64,000 nucleotides of DNA from the NCBI GenBank assembly GCA_002077045.2, contig KZ111160.1, forward strand, positions 213,907 to 277,906. The letters run 5' to 3'. This document shows, piece after piece, positions 31,791-41,384 of the stretch; the first letter of the stretch is position 1; the number at the start of each line of letters is the position of its first letter. The DNA comes from Rachicladosporium sp. CCFEE 5018. Its lineage: Eukaryota; Ascomycota; Dothideomycetes; Cladosporiales; Cladosporiaceae. Made by a program: the position numbers and the translations under genes. A model generated the notes under the pieces. The model had not been told where the DNA came from and ran no database searches. It was given only the letters and a program-made list of their open reading frames with translations.

Positions 31791-33675
31791 TCATTGCGGA
31801 AGTCCACTCAACAATCCTTTCAGGAAGATCGCTGCGGCCATGGCGCCAGGATCTGGCGGCATGTCCATGGATTCTGCTTGCTCGCCAACATACGTTGCTG
31901 GACCATGTCAGCACACACGGTGCTGGATAAGATGTGCAGTCCACTTACCTCGCCCAAACTTCGCCTTCATGCCGGCTGTGCTCTTCGCGCCTGCATCGCC
32001 CGCCTTCACTGCTTCAGCAAAGTCTCCATCTTTCTCAAATGCCTCGCAGAATGGGATCAAGGTGTCCATGACAGTTCTGCCACCGACTGCTGCGCTGGTA
32101 TAGCCCATCAGATTTCGTAGCGCGCCACCTGCAGCTTTGCCCATGATCTTGCCATCAAGCTGCGCCTTCGCATCACCTTGAGCAAACAAATGCCTCAGCT
32201 GTGTCGTGAAGCCAGCTACAACGATCGCGATGATCGCGATGATCGCGCCGAGTGTGCCGCCAATCTCCTCTACTGCCTCATCAACCTCGTCCAAAATGTG
32301 AAACAGCGCGCCATCTTTGCAGAGACCAGCATCAAGCTTCTTGAGCACTCCTTGACACATGCCCACGACGGCCTCGCCACAGTCACCATCTCCCATCTGT
32401 ATATCCCATTTCGTGATATCTGGCTCGGCCTTGATAGCAGCATCGCATGCTTTCCGCAACGCAATTTCAGTTGTCGCAGGGTCGACCTTCGGTCCAGCTG
32501 CTGCGTCCGCACCTGCGAGCTTGTCGGTCTGCGCCGACTGCTTTGCCTCTTTAGCCTCCCTGTACCCGTTCTTTGGCCAGGCCGGCGCTCTAGTATCCGA
32601 GTCCAGGAGTTCAAGCAACTGTGATACTGGTGTCTTTGTCGCTCGCTCGATCCCGGAGACGTTCAGAAGCGACAAAGACCAGCCTGGTGCGTTCAGCGAT
32701 GTCTCGAAGCAGGATGTGTACTCTCGTGTTGGTGTGATCTTCCAGTCCTTATTGAGATTCCTGCGCACAGTACTCGTCAACGCTTCGAGCTCGAAGTTCG
32801 ACATGCCACCGAAGTTGTTGATCAGCAGGAGTACGATGTCGTCCGGCTTGAAATCCACGAAAGCGCGGTCTTTGTCACTTGGGTCAAGGCAGTACTTCAG
32901 CATGTCTGCTACCAAGTCGTCTACCTTCGGCATAGGCGCGATCTCGTGCAATCCCGGCTCGTTATGTATGCCCATCCCTAGCACGTACGTATCATCTGGT
33001 ATACTCCTATGATGCTCGCGGCCTGGGATATGACAGTGGTCCAGCGAAGAGCCCACCGTGACGCAGTTGTCGTTGACTGATTGTCCAATGTTGTAGCATG
33101 TGTCGAAGTCATAGCCGGCGTGCGATGCACTCCCACACAGCTTTAGCACTGCATCTCAATCAGTCACCTTGGCCTGGTCGGCAACAATTTCCTGGCAACT
33201 CACCGAACATATTCCCTGCTAAACCCCTTCTCCCCAGATTCTCCGTCTGCTTCCTCCCCAGCGCAACATCGTCTGTCATCCTTAGTATCTCGACCCTACC
33301 GCCCCTTCCCAATGCCTTCTCTCTTGCCAAGCCGAAGTGCAGGTTGTCACCGGTATAGTTCGTAATGCATAGTATGATCCCCACCTCACTGGGCACATGT
33401 TCAATTGCAGCCATGATTTGCTTCGCGCTGGGGCTGGCGAAGACTTCTCCATTGACAGCAGCAGCGAGCATGCCGTCGCCCACATAGCCGCTCCATGCTG
33501 GCTCGTGTCCAGAGCCACCGCCAGAGATCACGGACACTCGCGATGGCGAGTGCGTCTTGTCGTAGACGACCTTGGCCGGAGCATCGAGAGCAAGATGGCT
33601 ATTGCGTGAGACTAAGGACTCGAGACCGAGCACTACGACGCCTTCGGTCGCAGGAAAGAAGTGCTTCGTGCTCAT
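31791..33675 (-). CDS. DAK1: Dihydroxyacetone kinase (DhaK-DhaL single-chain ATP type)
   Basis: Three exons (33675-33204, 33148-31949, 31897-31791; introns 55 and 51 nt) give 592 residues. The enzyme phosphorylates dihydroxyacetone with ATP, detoxifying it and feeding glycolysis. The DhaK half starts MSTKHFFPATEGVVV and shows ISGGGSGHEPAWSGYVGDG, LCITNYTGDNLHFGLA and SSLDHCHIPGR. The DhaL half has MGDGDCGEAV for Mg-ATP, and the C-terminus RATYVGEQAESMDMPPDPGA is normal. The loop after GGT in DhaL reads GGTLGAIIAIIAIVVAG, more hydrophobic than the Ser/Tyr-containing loop I expect, and is encoded by a nine-base tandem repeat. An upstream Met in the same frame exists, but the MSTK start matches the family. 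Confidence 0.92.
32223..32247. repeat. GATCGCGAT tandem repeat (2.8 copies) within the DAK gene
   Basis: Perfect nine-base units encode the IIAIIAI portion of the DhaL nucleotide-binding loop region on the minus strand. Confidence 0.75.
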
Positions 33676-34079
33676 AATGGAGATGCTGAATGTTCTGGGG
33701 TTTGGCGATAGGCAAAAGTGAAAACACGAGACACTCAACTTACACCATCATCTGCCATCCAGTGGCATGGAACGGAAGTCCACTGCGGATATGAGCATGA
33801 GCGACCCCTCAGAAAGCCCCGCCTCGAGATGTCTTCTAAGCAAAAGAGCTGGACTCGGGCGAAGAGCAGAAGCTCGATTAGCCGCGAGGAGACTCCTCGG
33901 GACATCTGCATGCGGCAATCCGAGATGCTCAGCTGAAGCCTTAGGCATGCACATTTTCTACAGTTACAGCGCCGCACACATCCTTCTTGCAACCGGTGAG
34001 AGGGGACGCTTTGACTCGCGAGGAGAGGGCATGAGACAACGTCCATACAAGTGTCTCGTGGGCCATGTACTAGTCTCAC
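33676..34079. other. DAK promoter / nuclease 3' spacer
   Basis: 404 bp between two leftward genes; no distinct element seen. Confidence 0.4.
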
Positions 34080-36045
34080 CTAACTTCTGCACACATTGAT
34101 CTTCGCCAACGCCGGGTCATGATCGCTGACCTCGTTCCCAGCACTCACCCACGTATTCAAATGGAGATGCTCGAAGTCACTACGCTTAACATCTCTCGCT
34201 GGCCGCGGGCTCACGAAGAGATGATCGAGCTGTTGTTTATTGAATGTGTACGAGTATCGTTCCACATCCTTGACATTGGCAACGACGTCCAGCTCCTTGA
34301 GACCGGAGACCTCGACGAAGCGCTCTAGAGGCCGGACCCACGAGAACTCATTAAAGTCGCCGCTAGCGATGACGGCCGCGTTCCGGTCTTGCGCAAGAAT
34401 CTCAGCGATGAAGGCTCCAGTCACCTCACCCTGTGCGATGCGATTATCAATTCTTCCATTGACAGGAGGTCGCGCATCCCCTTCTAAACTTGAGGAGCGA
34501 CCCTTACTTGTGAAGTGGACATTCACCGTGAAAAATTGGCCCTTGCCGTCGATCGTCTCCCACTCAGCTACGAGTGGTTTGCGGCTGCTGTTGAACACCT
34601 GTGGAGTCGTGATACGTCCAGGGTTGTACCGGAGTGTAGGATCCGGCAAAACTGCATTGGAATCGAGAGGTCCGCCTGAATTGGGCTTGAATAGGCGGAT
34701 CTGGTCTGACCTGTAAATGTAGGCGTTCCGAATGTTGCCGCCTGGGGCACCTCCGTCCTGATTGTTGACGGGGTCAACATCAGTGAAGGCATACGGGATT
34801 TTGAAGCTTGCTTCAAGAGCGGTCGTGAGTTCAAGAAGCGTTGCGTTGGCATCCACGTTGACGTTGTTGGTCTCGCCGTTGTTGTCCTGGATCTCCTGGA
34901 GGAACACGATGGATGGCGAGTTCATGTACTTGACGATGTGCTCCACTATTCGGGGCACCCTTGAGTTCCCAGCAGCAAAGTTCTCTGCATTGTAAGAGCC
35001 AACTGTGATGCCATCGCACTTCCCATTAGTCTTGATGTTCGAAGTTGGCGGGAGCTCCGGCTCCTTCAGCGCCTTGATCTTGGTTCCGGTGAGGGGCAGG
35101 ATACTGTAGAAGCCGAAATTGTACTGGACCACGCCCACGACCGTCTCTAGCGTATCACCGAGCTTCGTGGTGTTCACATTGCGCGTACCGTCCAAAGGAG
35201 TGCCAACAATTACAGTTTCGGGATTCGCATCTTTTGGCGTAACGGTGAGCCCTCCGCGTGGTTTCCTGCCAGTGACTTTCCAGTCTCCGTAAACCCACTG
35301 ATCGCCGAAAGTGTTCGCTGGCCGGCCAAGCGCAGTGACGCCCTGTACCGTAACAAGCTCGCCGGACAGCGACCCCCAGAAGTCCATGCCGGAGCGGCCG
35401 GGGTTCAGTCTCGGGTTCTCGGCAGACACGCGCGATACGTTGTTGGGGTAGGCAAAGATATCGTTGTTGGTGTCCAGGCTGCTGTAGAGCTCGGTTGGCG
35501 GTGAGACGTCACGACCACCGATCAGGCCCAAGGTGCGCTTGCCGAGCACCACAGACTCGACGGCATTGCCTGAGCTGATGATGCGAACACTGCGAGGGGT
35601 CGTGACCTCGGTCAGGTATAGATAGGCACTGGACGAGCGGTATTCCGTCACGTTACCATCGATCGTGATGATCTGACCGCGAGTGATGTTGCGCGCGAAG
35701 GCCGCGCCAAAGACGTAGACACTAATAAGTATCAGTGGCTATCTTGCTGGCCGCCAGTCTTTCTGAAGTACAATAGCCGGGCAGTCAAGATCACCAAGAC
35801 TTCCAACATCGTGAGGAAAGCAACACTGTGCCTTGAACGTACCTTTCTGAAGTGCGCTCGTTGTCGTCAGGAGTTGTACTGCGTAGCCATAGTCCGCTGG
35901 AGCCCTTGGCAGTGACTAGGCCTGTAAGATTTGTGAAGCCAGTGCCATTGAGGGATGATTGGTAACGATCTCCAGTGATCTGGGCAACGGTGATGGCAGA
36001 TGTTAAATCCACAGCCAAAAGGCTGGTCGCAAGAAGTACCTTCAT
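34080..36045 (-). CDS. Secreted endonuclease/exonuclease/phosphatase-fold protein (extracellular nuclease-like)
   Basis: Two exons (36045-35843 and 35721-34080, intron 121 nt) give 614 residues. The signal peptide MKVLLATSLLAVDLTSA is followed by the ITVAQITGDRYQS... domain and a beta-rich region typical of the N-terminus of extracellular nucleases. The catalytic EEP fold starts about residue 320: VGSYNAENFA, IVFLQEIQD (metal-binding Glu), a FTVNVHF strand, VIASGDFNEF (catalytic Asp/Asn), QQLDHLFVSP and a final EVSDHDPALAKI with the Asp-His pair. These are the residues of the DNase I superfamily. Likely role: degradation of extracellular nucleic acid for phosphate or nitrogen. The first Met of the longer frame lies 11 codons earlier; the later one gives a cleaner signal peptide. 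Confidence 0.88.
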
Positions 36046-38123
36046 CTTGGACAGTCGTCGCTGTCTTGCTGCAACCAAAGTGAAATACGAGAAGCCTACT
36101 ACCTTAAACCTGAAGACTTGCAGGTCGAATTGTCACCCACAGACTACGTCTCCTTGCTTCTTGCCGAAGCACTCCACTGGTAGAGAGAGCCCAAGCACGT
36201 GTTGTCGACACCGCGGGCGAGTTTCTGCGTCGGGAAGCTCTCAAGAGGTCTTGGGATGTCAAGCGTCTGGGCGATCTTGGCAAGAACTCAGGTACCCGGC
36301 CATGCCGCTGTATGGCTCGTCGATCAGGCCCAGCTGCCCGGGGTTGGACATGGAGAAAGCCATGCGGCCCAGTGTAGCTGCTGATCTACATTCATACTCC
36401 ACATCTGCCAGACGCATCTTGGGAGCTGTGAATAGGCGCAAATTATTAGACACTGTGCCGTGGCAGGTGCAAAGGCGTCGCGATAGGGAATGGAGCCGAC
36501 GACAAGACCACTGCGCAAGCAAGGTTAAGGAGATGAGGGCGATTTGCAAGCTGCGATCGCGGGTAGTCTGTGTTGTAGCTGATGGAGTAGTGAAAAACGT
36601 GCGAAGCGAGGCAGAGTCTTGGCGGAGGCAACATTGTCCACCCTGCGATAGAAGGTCGTCCAAATTCGACGCATTACATCTATGTGCCGTGCTCGTGCCC
36701 GTCATTTGCCATTTTCGCAGCAGCGCGGCGGCGTGTTCAAGGATGTGTCGTGGTGTGTTCACGCAGTTCAAGGGAGTTCTGATCGGAAGATAGGAACAAG
36801 GCTGTTCCCGTTCCGCACGGCTCTTCCGCCCTGCTCCGGCGCACAACAGGGCACTTAAGCTACAGACTATCTACTGAGACTTCTAAAGTCGTAACAGTGA
36901 ATTTAATGTTAAAGTCTTCTAGCTGCGAGCGGTTTCTTGCCCCAGGGGGAGACCACGGCACTCGTGCTCGCAGCACGGAACGCATCGAGCGCTTCGGTAG
37001 CCTGCACTTCAGAGCACGCAGAGACCGCGGCACTCGTTGTAGCACAGATCCTTCGAAAAGTATCATCTGCAAGTCGGCCACAATGTTCACTGGACAGTCA
37101 AGTGTCAAACAAAACGGGTCATGGCAGCGTCTTCGTCCAGTCCTCAAGACGCAGTGGGGTTTCACTCGAAGCATCTGGCACCTCATCCCCTGGGATGGGA
37201 ACTGCTGACTTGATCTGAGTCTAGGCTCGGTAGCAGGCTGTTGCTTTCGAGCTATGAGAGTCCGCGACAATCAGAGGTGGGCGGCATTTCCATTGCTCGA
37301 CTCTAGTCAGGACTCACTAAAGAGAGACCGGTCGGGCTTTCGAAGCTGCGGGACGCTGCGTTTCGAGGGTGGGCATCAGTATCGGAATGCTGAGGTGAAG
37401 GCGGCGCCATGCGAATTTGTCAAAAGACGATGCGTGACGACCTGCTGGATCCCGAGCAAACAGAAACTTTCATTGCGTGGTCTTGCTGGGCCTACAGCGG
37501 TCCGCAAAGCAGCGATCGTAAGGGTCCTTCTGGTCAAGTCAGTGTCTTACGCCTGCCCGGGGACTCGCAGCTTTCTGCTATGCCGATTAACGTCTTGCGA
37601 CAGGTAACTATGCGAGCGAGAGCCTGAAACGGGAAGATCATGCGTCGTCAGGTTATTGCATGCCTCACAGCTCATACCGTACGTGAGGTAAATCGAGCTA
37701 CTGTAGACCGCTGCAAGAGCCATTGATAGCGGCATGCCAAAGTGACGGAGATGTGAGGCTACAGCTTACTCCATTCAGTAGTTCATGCTTATCGCCATAT
37801 TCGCAATATTGACCTCACTGGCGAATCTGGAGCCGAAGATGGAGCTGACTGACTCGGCACATGTGAGACTGGTTATGTCCGAGCTTAGCGCACACACTAC
37901 TAGCCCCGGAAACAGACTTAATCCGCGGTAGGATGCAACATAGTGTCCTTGTCCTGGGCAACTCAAATCGGTCTCGCACCTGGGGTAGTGCGGCTGAAGT
38001 CCCAAATGACAAGTAGGTATAAAGCGTGAATGATTTTCCAGCCCCGTCGCAACATCTTTGATTCTCCATCGTTCTACTCTGAAGTCCACTTCAACTGCTC
38101 AGATACACAATTCAAGACCAGCG
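36046..38123. other. About 2.1 kb without a supported gene
   Basis: Divergent promoters of the secreted nuclease and the alpha/beta hydrolase lie here. A leftward frame around 36259-36846 has a somewhat protein-like C-terminal stretch (RLADVEYECRSAATLGRM) but no recognisable family. Two similar segments (near 36951 and 37021, gagacc[a/g]cggcactcg) form a short imperfect direct repeat. Confidence 0.4.
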
Positions 38124-38879
38124 ATGGCACCAACGCAGCTGGTGATGGTCCACGGCGCGTGGCACAGCCCCGAGCATTTCGGCCCATTGATAGACTATCT
38201 TTCCAAGCATAACTTCAGATGCCTCCCAGTGACACTCCCCAGCACGCAGCGCAACAACAATCCCAATCCAACGACATTGGACGACGACATCGCCACCATC
38301 CGCACAGCTCTGCTCGCCGCACTCAATGACGGCGACGTAGCCCTTCTAGCCCACAGCTTCGGCGGCATGAGCTCCATGTCCTCCCTCCAAGACCTCACGC
38401 CCGCCTCCCGCAAAGCAGCCGGCCACACCACAGCCGTCAGACACGCAATCCTCATCGCCTCCTTCTTCGCGCCGGTCGGTGGTATGGCGCCTGAAGTCCT
38501 CGGCGACCGTGCCCCGCCCATCGGCGTGCCCGTTGGCCCGTTCAACCATGTTGGCCCTGGCAAAGCCGAAGATTACTTCTACGCCGACCTCACTGCCGCC
38601 GAAGCCCAGAAGTGGACGAATTTGCTGAAGCCCATTTCTGCCACTGCGTTCCTCGGCAAAACGACAAGTGAGGCGTGGACGGAGTTGCCGATTAGCTATC
38701 TGGTTTGTTTGCGTGATCAGGCGCTTTTGCCGCTGGCGCAACGGTGGATTATTGACATGGCGAGGGACAAGGGCGCTAAGGTCAGGGTCGAGGAATTTGA
38801 TTCGAGTCACAGTCCGTTTTTGAGTATGCCAGAGCGGACTGGGGAATTTGTGAGGAGGAGCGTAGGTGAAAGTATTTAG
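38124..38879 (+). CDS. Alpha/beta hydrolase (EstC-like)
   Basis: Single exon, 251 residues from the ATG at 38124, which puts the oxyanion motif VMVHGAWHSPEHF right at the N-terminus as in the family; an in-frame Met 22 codons upstream would add an unrelated leader. The nucleophile elbow is LLAHSFGGM, the acid is probably in YLVCLRDQALLP and the His in DSSHSPFLSMPER. Small soluble esterases of this group act on varied esters or on plant hormone methyl esters; substrate cannot be told. The codon use is strongly C-ending in the first two thirds. It converges on the fragmented locus to its right. Confidence 0.87.
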   Translation: MAPTQLVMVHGAWHSPEHFGPLIDYLSKHNFRCLPVTLPSTQRNNNPNPTTLDDDIATIRTALLAALNDGDVALLAHSFGGMSSMSSLQDLTPASRKAAGHTTAVRHAILIASFFAPVGGMAPEVLGDRAPPIGVPVGPFNHVGPGKAEDYFYADLTAAEAQKWTNLLKPISATAFLGKTTSEAWTELPISYLVCLRDQALLPLAQRWIIDMARDKGAKVRVEEFDSSHSPFLSMPERTGEFVRRSVGESI

Positions 38880-38947
38880 GGCTCTGCGAACAGCCAGTGT
38901 GCGTAGCACAGAGAACTGGTAGCTGAGCGATGGCCAAGAACGGCCCC

Positions 38948-40016
38948 CTAGGATTCGATGCTCACGCCGCCTTCCTCGTCGTCCGCGTTCGTTGCGAGTG
39001 TATCGTCTGGCCGATCCCGGAATAGCGTATCAAGCTCCAAGTATTCCTGGAGAGTGTTCGTGCGTTCGTCATTACGCAGTGGGTTCGTAGTACTTAGATA
39101 CTGCCGATCAACGCGAAGTACACGACGTGCTGCGCGGACCTGACCTGCAAGCTCATCAAGTGTCTCTCTGAGGGTATCGTGCTCTTGTGTGAGAGCTGCG
39201 AGTGGCCGTCCATTACCCCAGTCAAGTTCCGTCACAGTCGCGAAATGTGTTCCTTTTCCAGATCGGAAGCTGTTCGTTAGCAGCTCACATTCGGCTATTG
39301 ATGTCTCCACTACAGCACTCGATGTCGTCACCCGTACGCGCAAGTCGTCGATTAACAATGTCGGGGATCGCGTAGCATGATGTAGATACTCGCGTGCGTT
39401 GTACCGAAGCGTGGCAACTGCGCGCTCCGTGGCGTGAAGAGTGAAATTCCCGTTGTTGGCGTGCACTAGAGGTGCGCGCACGAACAGTGTTGGATGAGCG
39501 AGAAGCGCACGCTTATGCGTGATAGAGTTGAGGAGAAAGCGTTCTACGATGTTGGCTATTCTCCGATTCTGCGTCGTCGAGGACTTCAGCCAGTAGGGAA
39601 CGGCCATCCTCATTGAGCTTTTCGATGAAGCGCGCGATTGCCTCGAACCTAGCGGTGTTGAGCGAGGTGCGAAGGGCAAAGCGCGCTACAGGCGAGCGAA
39701 GTGTAGGTGATAGGTACTCCGCAACCAAAATCAGCATTTAGTCGTGTTTGGCATCGTCCGGATCAAGACTATCCAAAATGCGTTGACGGAAGTCTTGAAT
39801 TGTCGTGGCAGGCGGGACATGACGCGGGTTATTGACCAGCAGTGCGAAACCATGATCGTTTCGCTGGCAGGCTACTTCATCAGGGAGCATGTTAATGTCG
39901 TTGTGGTCCGACATAGCTTGCATTCGGTCGTGGTCGATGCTTGCCGTTGTTGGTGTGGTGTTGTCACTCGCATGAAGACTAGTGGGCGCGCATTCAATGT
40001 GGAAAGCGCGACCCAT
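38948..40016 (-). pseudogene. Fragmented locus: three consecutive open frames, possible decayed or mis-assembled gene
   Basis: Three leftward frames follow each other. The first (ATG 40016 to stop 39738) ends QRILDSLDPDDAKHD, with its TAA directly followed by the ATG of the second (39737). The second, MLILVAEYLSPTLRSPVARF, runs to 39513, but protein-like sequence jumps frame near 39560. The third frame continues from NIVERFLLNSITHKRALL to the stop at 38948 with a sensible, charged helical composition and the end DDEEGGVSIES. A 46-nt intron (poor gttccc donor, aatag acceptor) could bridge the second and third in phase, but no good splice removes the TAA between the first and second. Family not recognised. 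Alternatives: two real genes with one unusual intron, sequence errors, or a pseudogene. Confidence 0.45.
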
Positions 40017-40300
40017 CTTTGGCACCTTCAATTTGTGGCGTTGTCCCCGCCACAAGTGTCCACTCTCTCCGTCTCTCCACGAATAACCACTTCCGCTTGC
40101 GCTGCTTGATCATCGCTCCTGGCGGATTCAGCCCAAGTACTGCATTACGGAGAGACTGCAAAGTCCCATATAATGTCCCAGTTTGTGCGCTCGAAATGCT
40201 TGCACCTGGCTGGCCCATCGCCGAATGCTCTTTCTGCTTGCTTGTAAGGGAATCATGACAGGCACTCATATGACCATGAGCGACGTCCAATGACACTGCA

Positions 40301-40924
40301 TCAGAGCTTCGCCTTCCCACCTCCAAGCTCCACTTTCAGAGCTTCCCGGAGGCTCGAAGCCATGACCTGTGCTTCCTCTTCGTCCAAGTCCTCTCTACTC
40401 CCACGCCCAAACACCTTCCAACTCTTGAGCATTCCGTAGTCCACCTTTCCCTTGCCGCCAATTTCTCGTCGGCCCTCCTGATATCTCGGTATCAGATGAA
40501 AGTGGACATGCGGGACTACTTGAGCAGCTCTCTCGCCGTTGTTCTGCACCACATTCCAGTCCTCGATCCCAGTGACCGCGCAAAGAGCTCGAGAGACGAT
40601 GGGTAGCCATTCGCCGATTGCTTGTGACACCTCCTTGGCCTGTGTTGCAGTCTTCTCCGACGCCCAGTCGCTTGACTTGGGTGGTGCGTACATATCAGAC
40701 AGCTTCTCGTAGTGTGGTCTTGTAGTGAGCAGTATGTGGCCCGGAGCTATGGGCATAATGTCTAGGAATGCCATCACCTGCGGCGTGGACAAGATGAGAT
40801 AGCATCCCGGGTCAATCAGCTCTGGGTCAGGGTTTGCAGGGACAGGAGAGGACTCTGCTGGGTAGGCTTTGGCTATCTTGCAGAAGGCGCATGAGACTGG
40901 ATAGCGCTCGCTGATGGAAGACAT
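40301..40924 (-). CDS. HIT-family nucleotide-binding protein
   Basis: Single exon, 207 residues. The histidine triad motif is VVPHVHFHLIPR (about residues 138-149) with the preceding NNGERAAQ turn, and the N-terminal half has CAFCKIA and the LDIMPIAPGHILLTTRPHY strand. HIT proteins hydrolyse or transfer nucleoside phosphoramidates and dinucleotides. An insertion between the core strand and the HIT motif (YAPPKSSDWASEKTATQ) and a charged C-terminal helix are typical of the fungal branch. The promoter is shared with the VPS9-domain gene, 460 bp away. Confidence 0.9.
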   Translation of the reverse strand: MSSISERYPVSCAFCKIAKAYPAESSPVPANPDPELIDPGCYLILSTPQVMAFLDIMPIAPGHILLTTRPHYEKLSDMYAPPKSSDWASEKTATQAKEVSQAIGEWLPIVSRALCAVTGIEDWNVVQNNGERAAQVVPHVHFHLIPRYQEGRREIGGKGKVDYGMLKSWKVFGRGSREDLDEEEAQVMASSLREALKVELGGGKAKL

Positions 40925-41384
40925 GGCTGAGTTTAGAGATCGTATAATGCCGCCTTGGAGAAGGAGGAAGGATGGTCTCCAGCGGACTACATGGCATTCC
41001 CATACTGCTCAAGTCCGAGGTCCAATGGTTGATGAAGTCATAGCTTCCACGTGCAGATTAGCCTCACATCGCCGTCGCGGACCGCACCTCATTCCTTGAG
41101 CCTAGTCCACATGCATGTGACAGCTGCTATGATTAGCCAGCAGCATTGAAACACGACCAGGAAGCAGATCACGTTTGCGCTGGCAATCACGAGTAATTCA
41201 CGCGCACCCTCGATCAATCTCTGCCTGAAGCGCAGCAGTACGATCGCGTCAAGAACGATCTCCAAGGGACCACATCTACCAACAACCCAAGATCATCTAC
41301 CTACTGCATTCGTTTGCTGCGTTAGATGTACTCAGTGCATCTGCGCAACTCTTCTTTCCAATGACTCGGCATCTGCCCGACTGA
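40925..41384. other. Divergent promoter, HIT / VPS9-domain gene
   Basis: 460 bp, no coding signal; specific regulatory sites not identified. Confidence 0.4.

Noticed and set aside
36259..36846. 195-codon leftward frame with a protein-like C-terminus
   Set aside because: The segment RLADVEYECRSAATLGRM looked real at first, but the N-terminal part is not coherent and no partner exon was found.
36951..37050. Short imperfect direct repeat (gagacc[a/g]cggcactcg)
   Set aside because: Too short and diverged to call a mobile or regulatory repeat.
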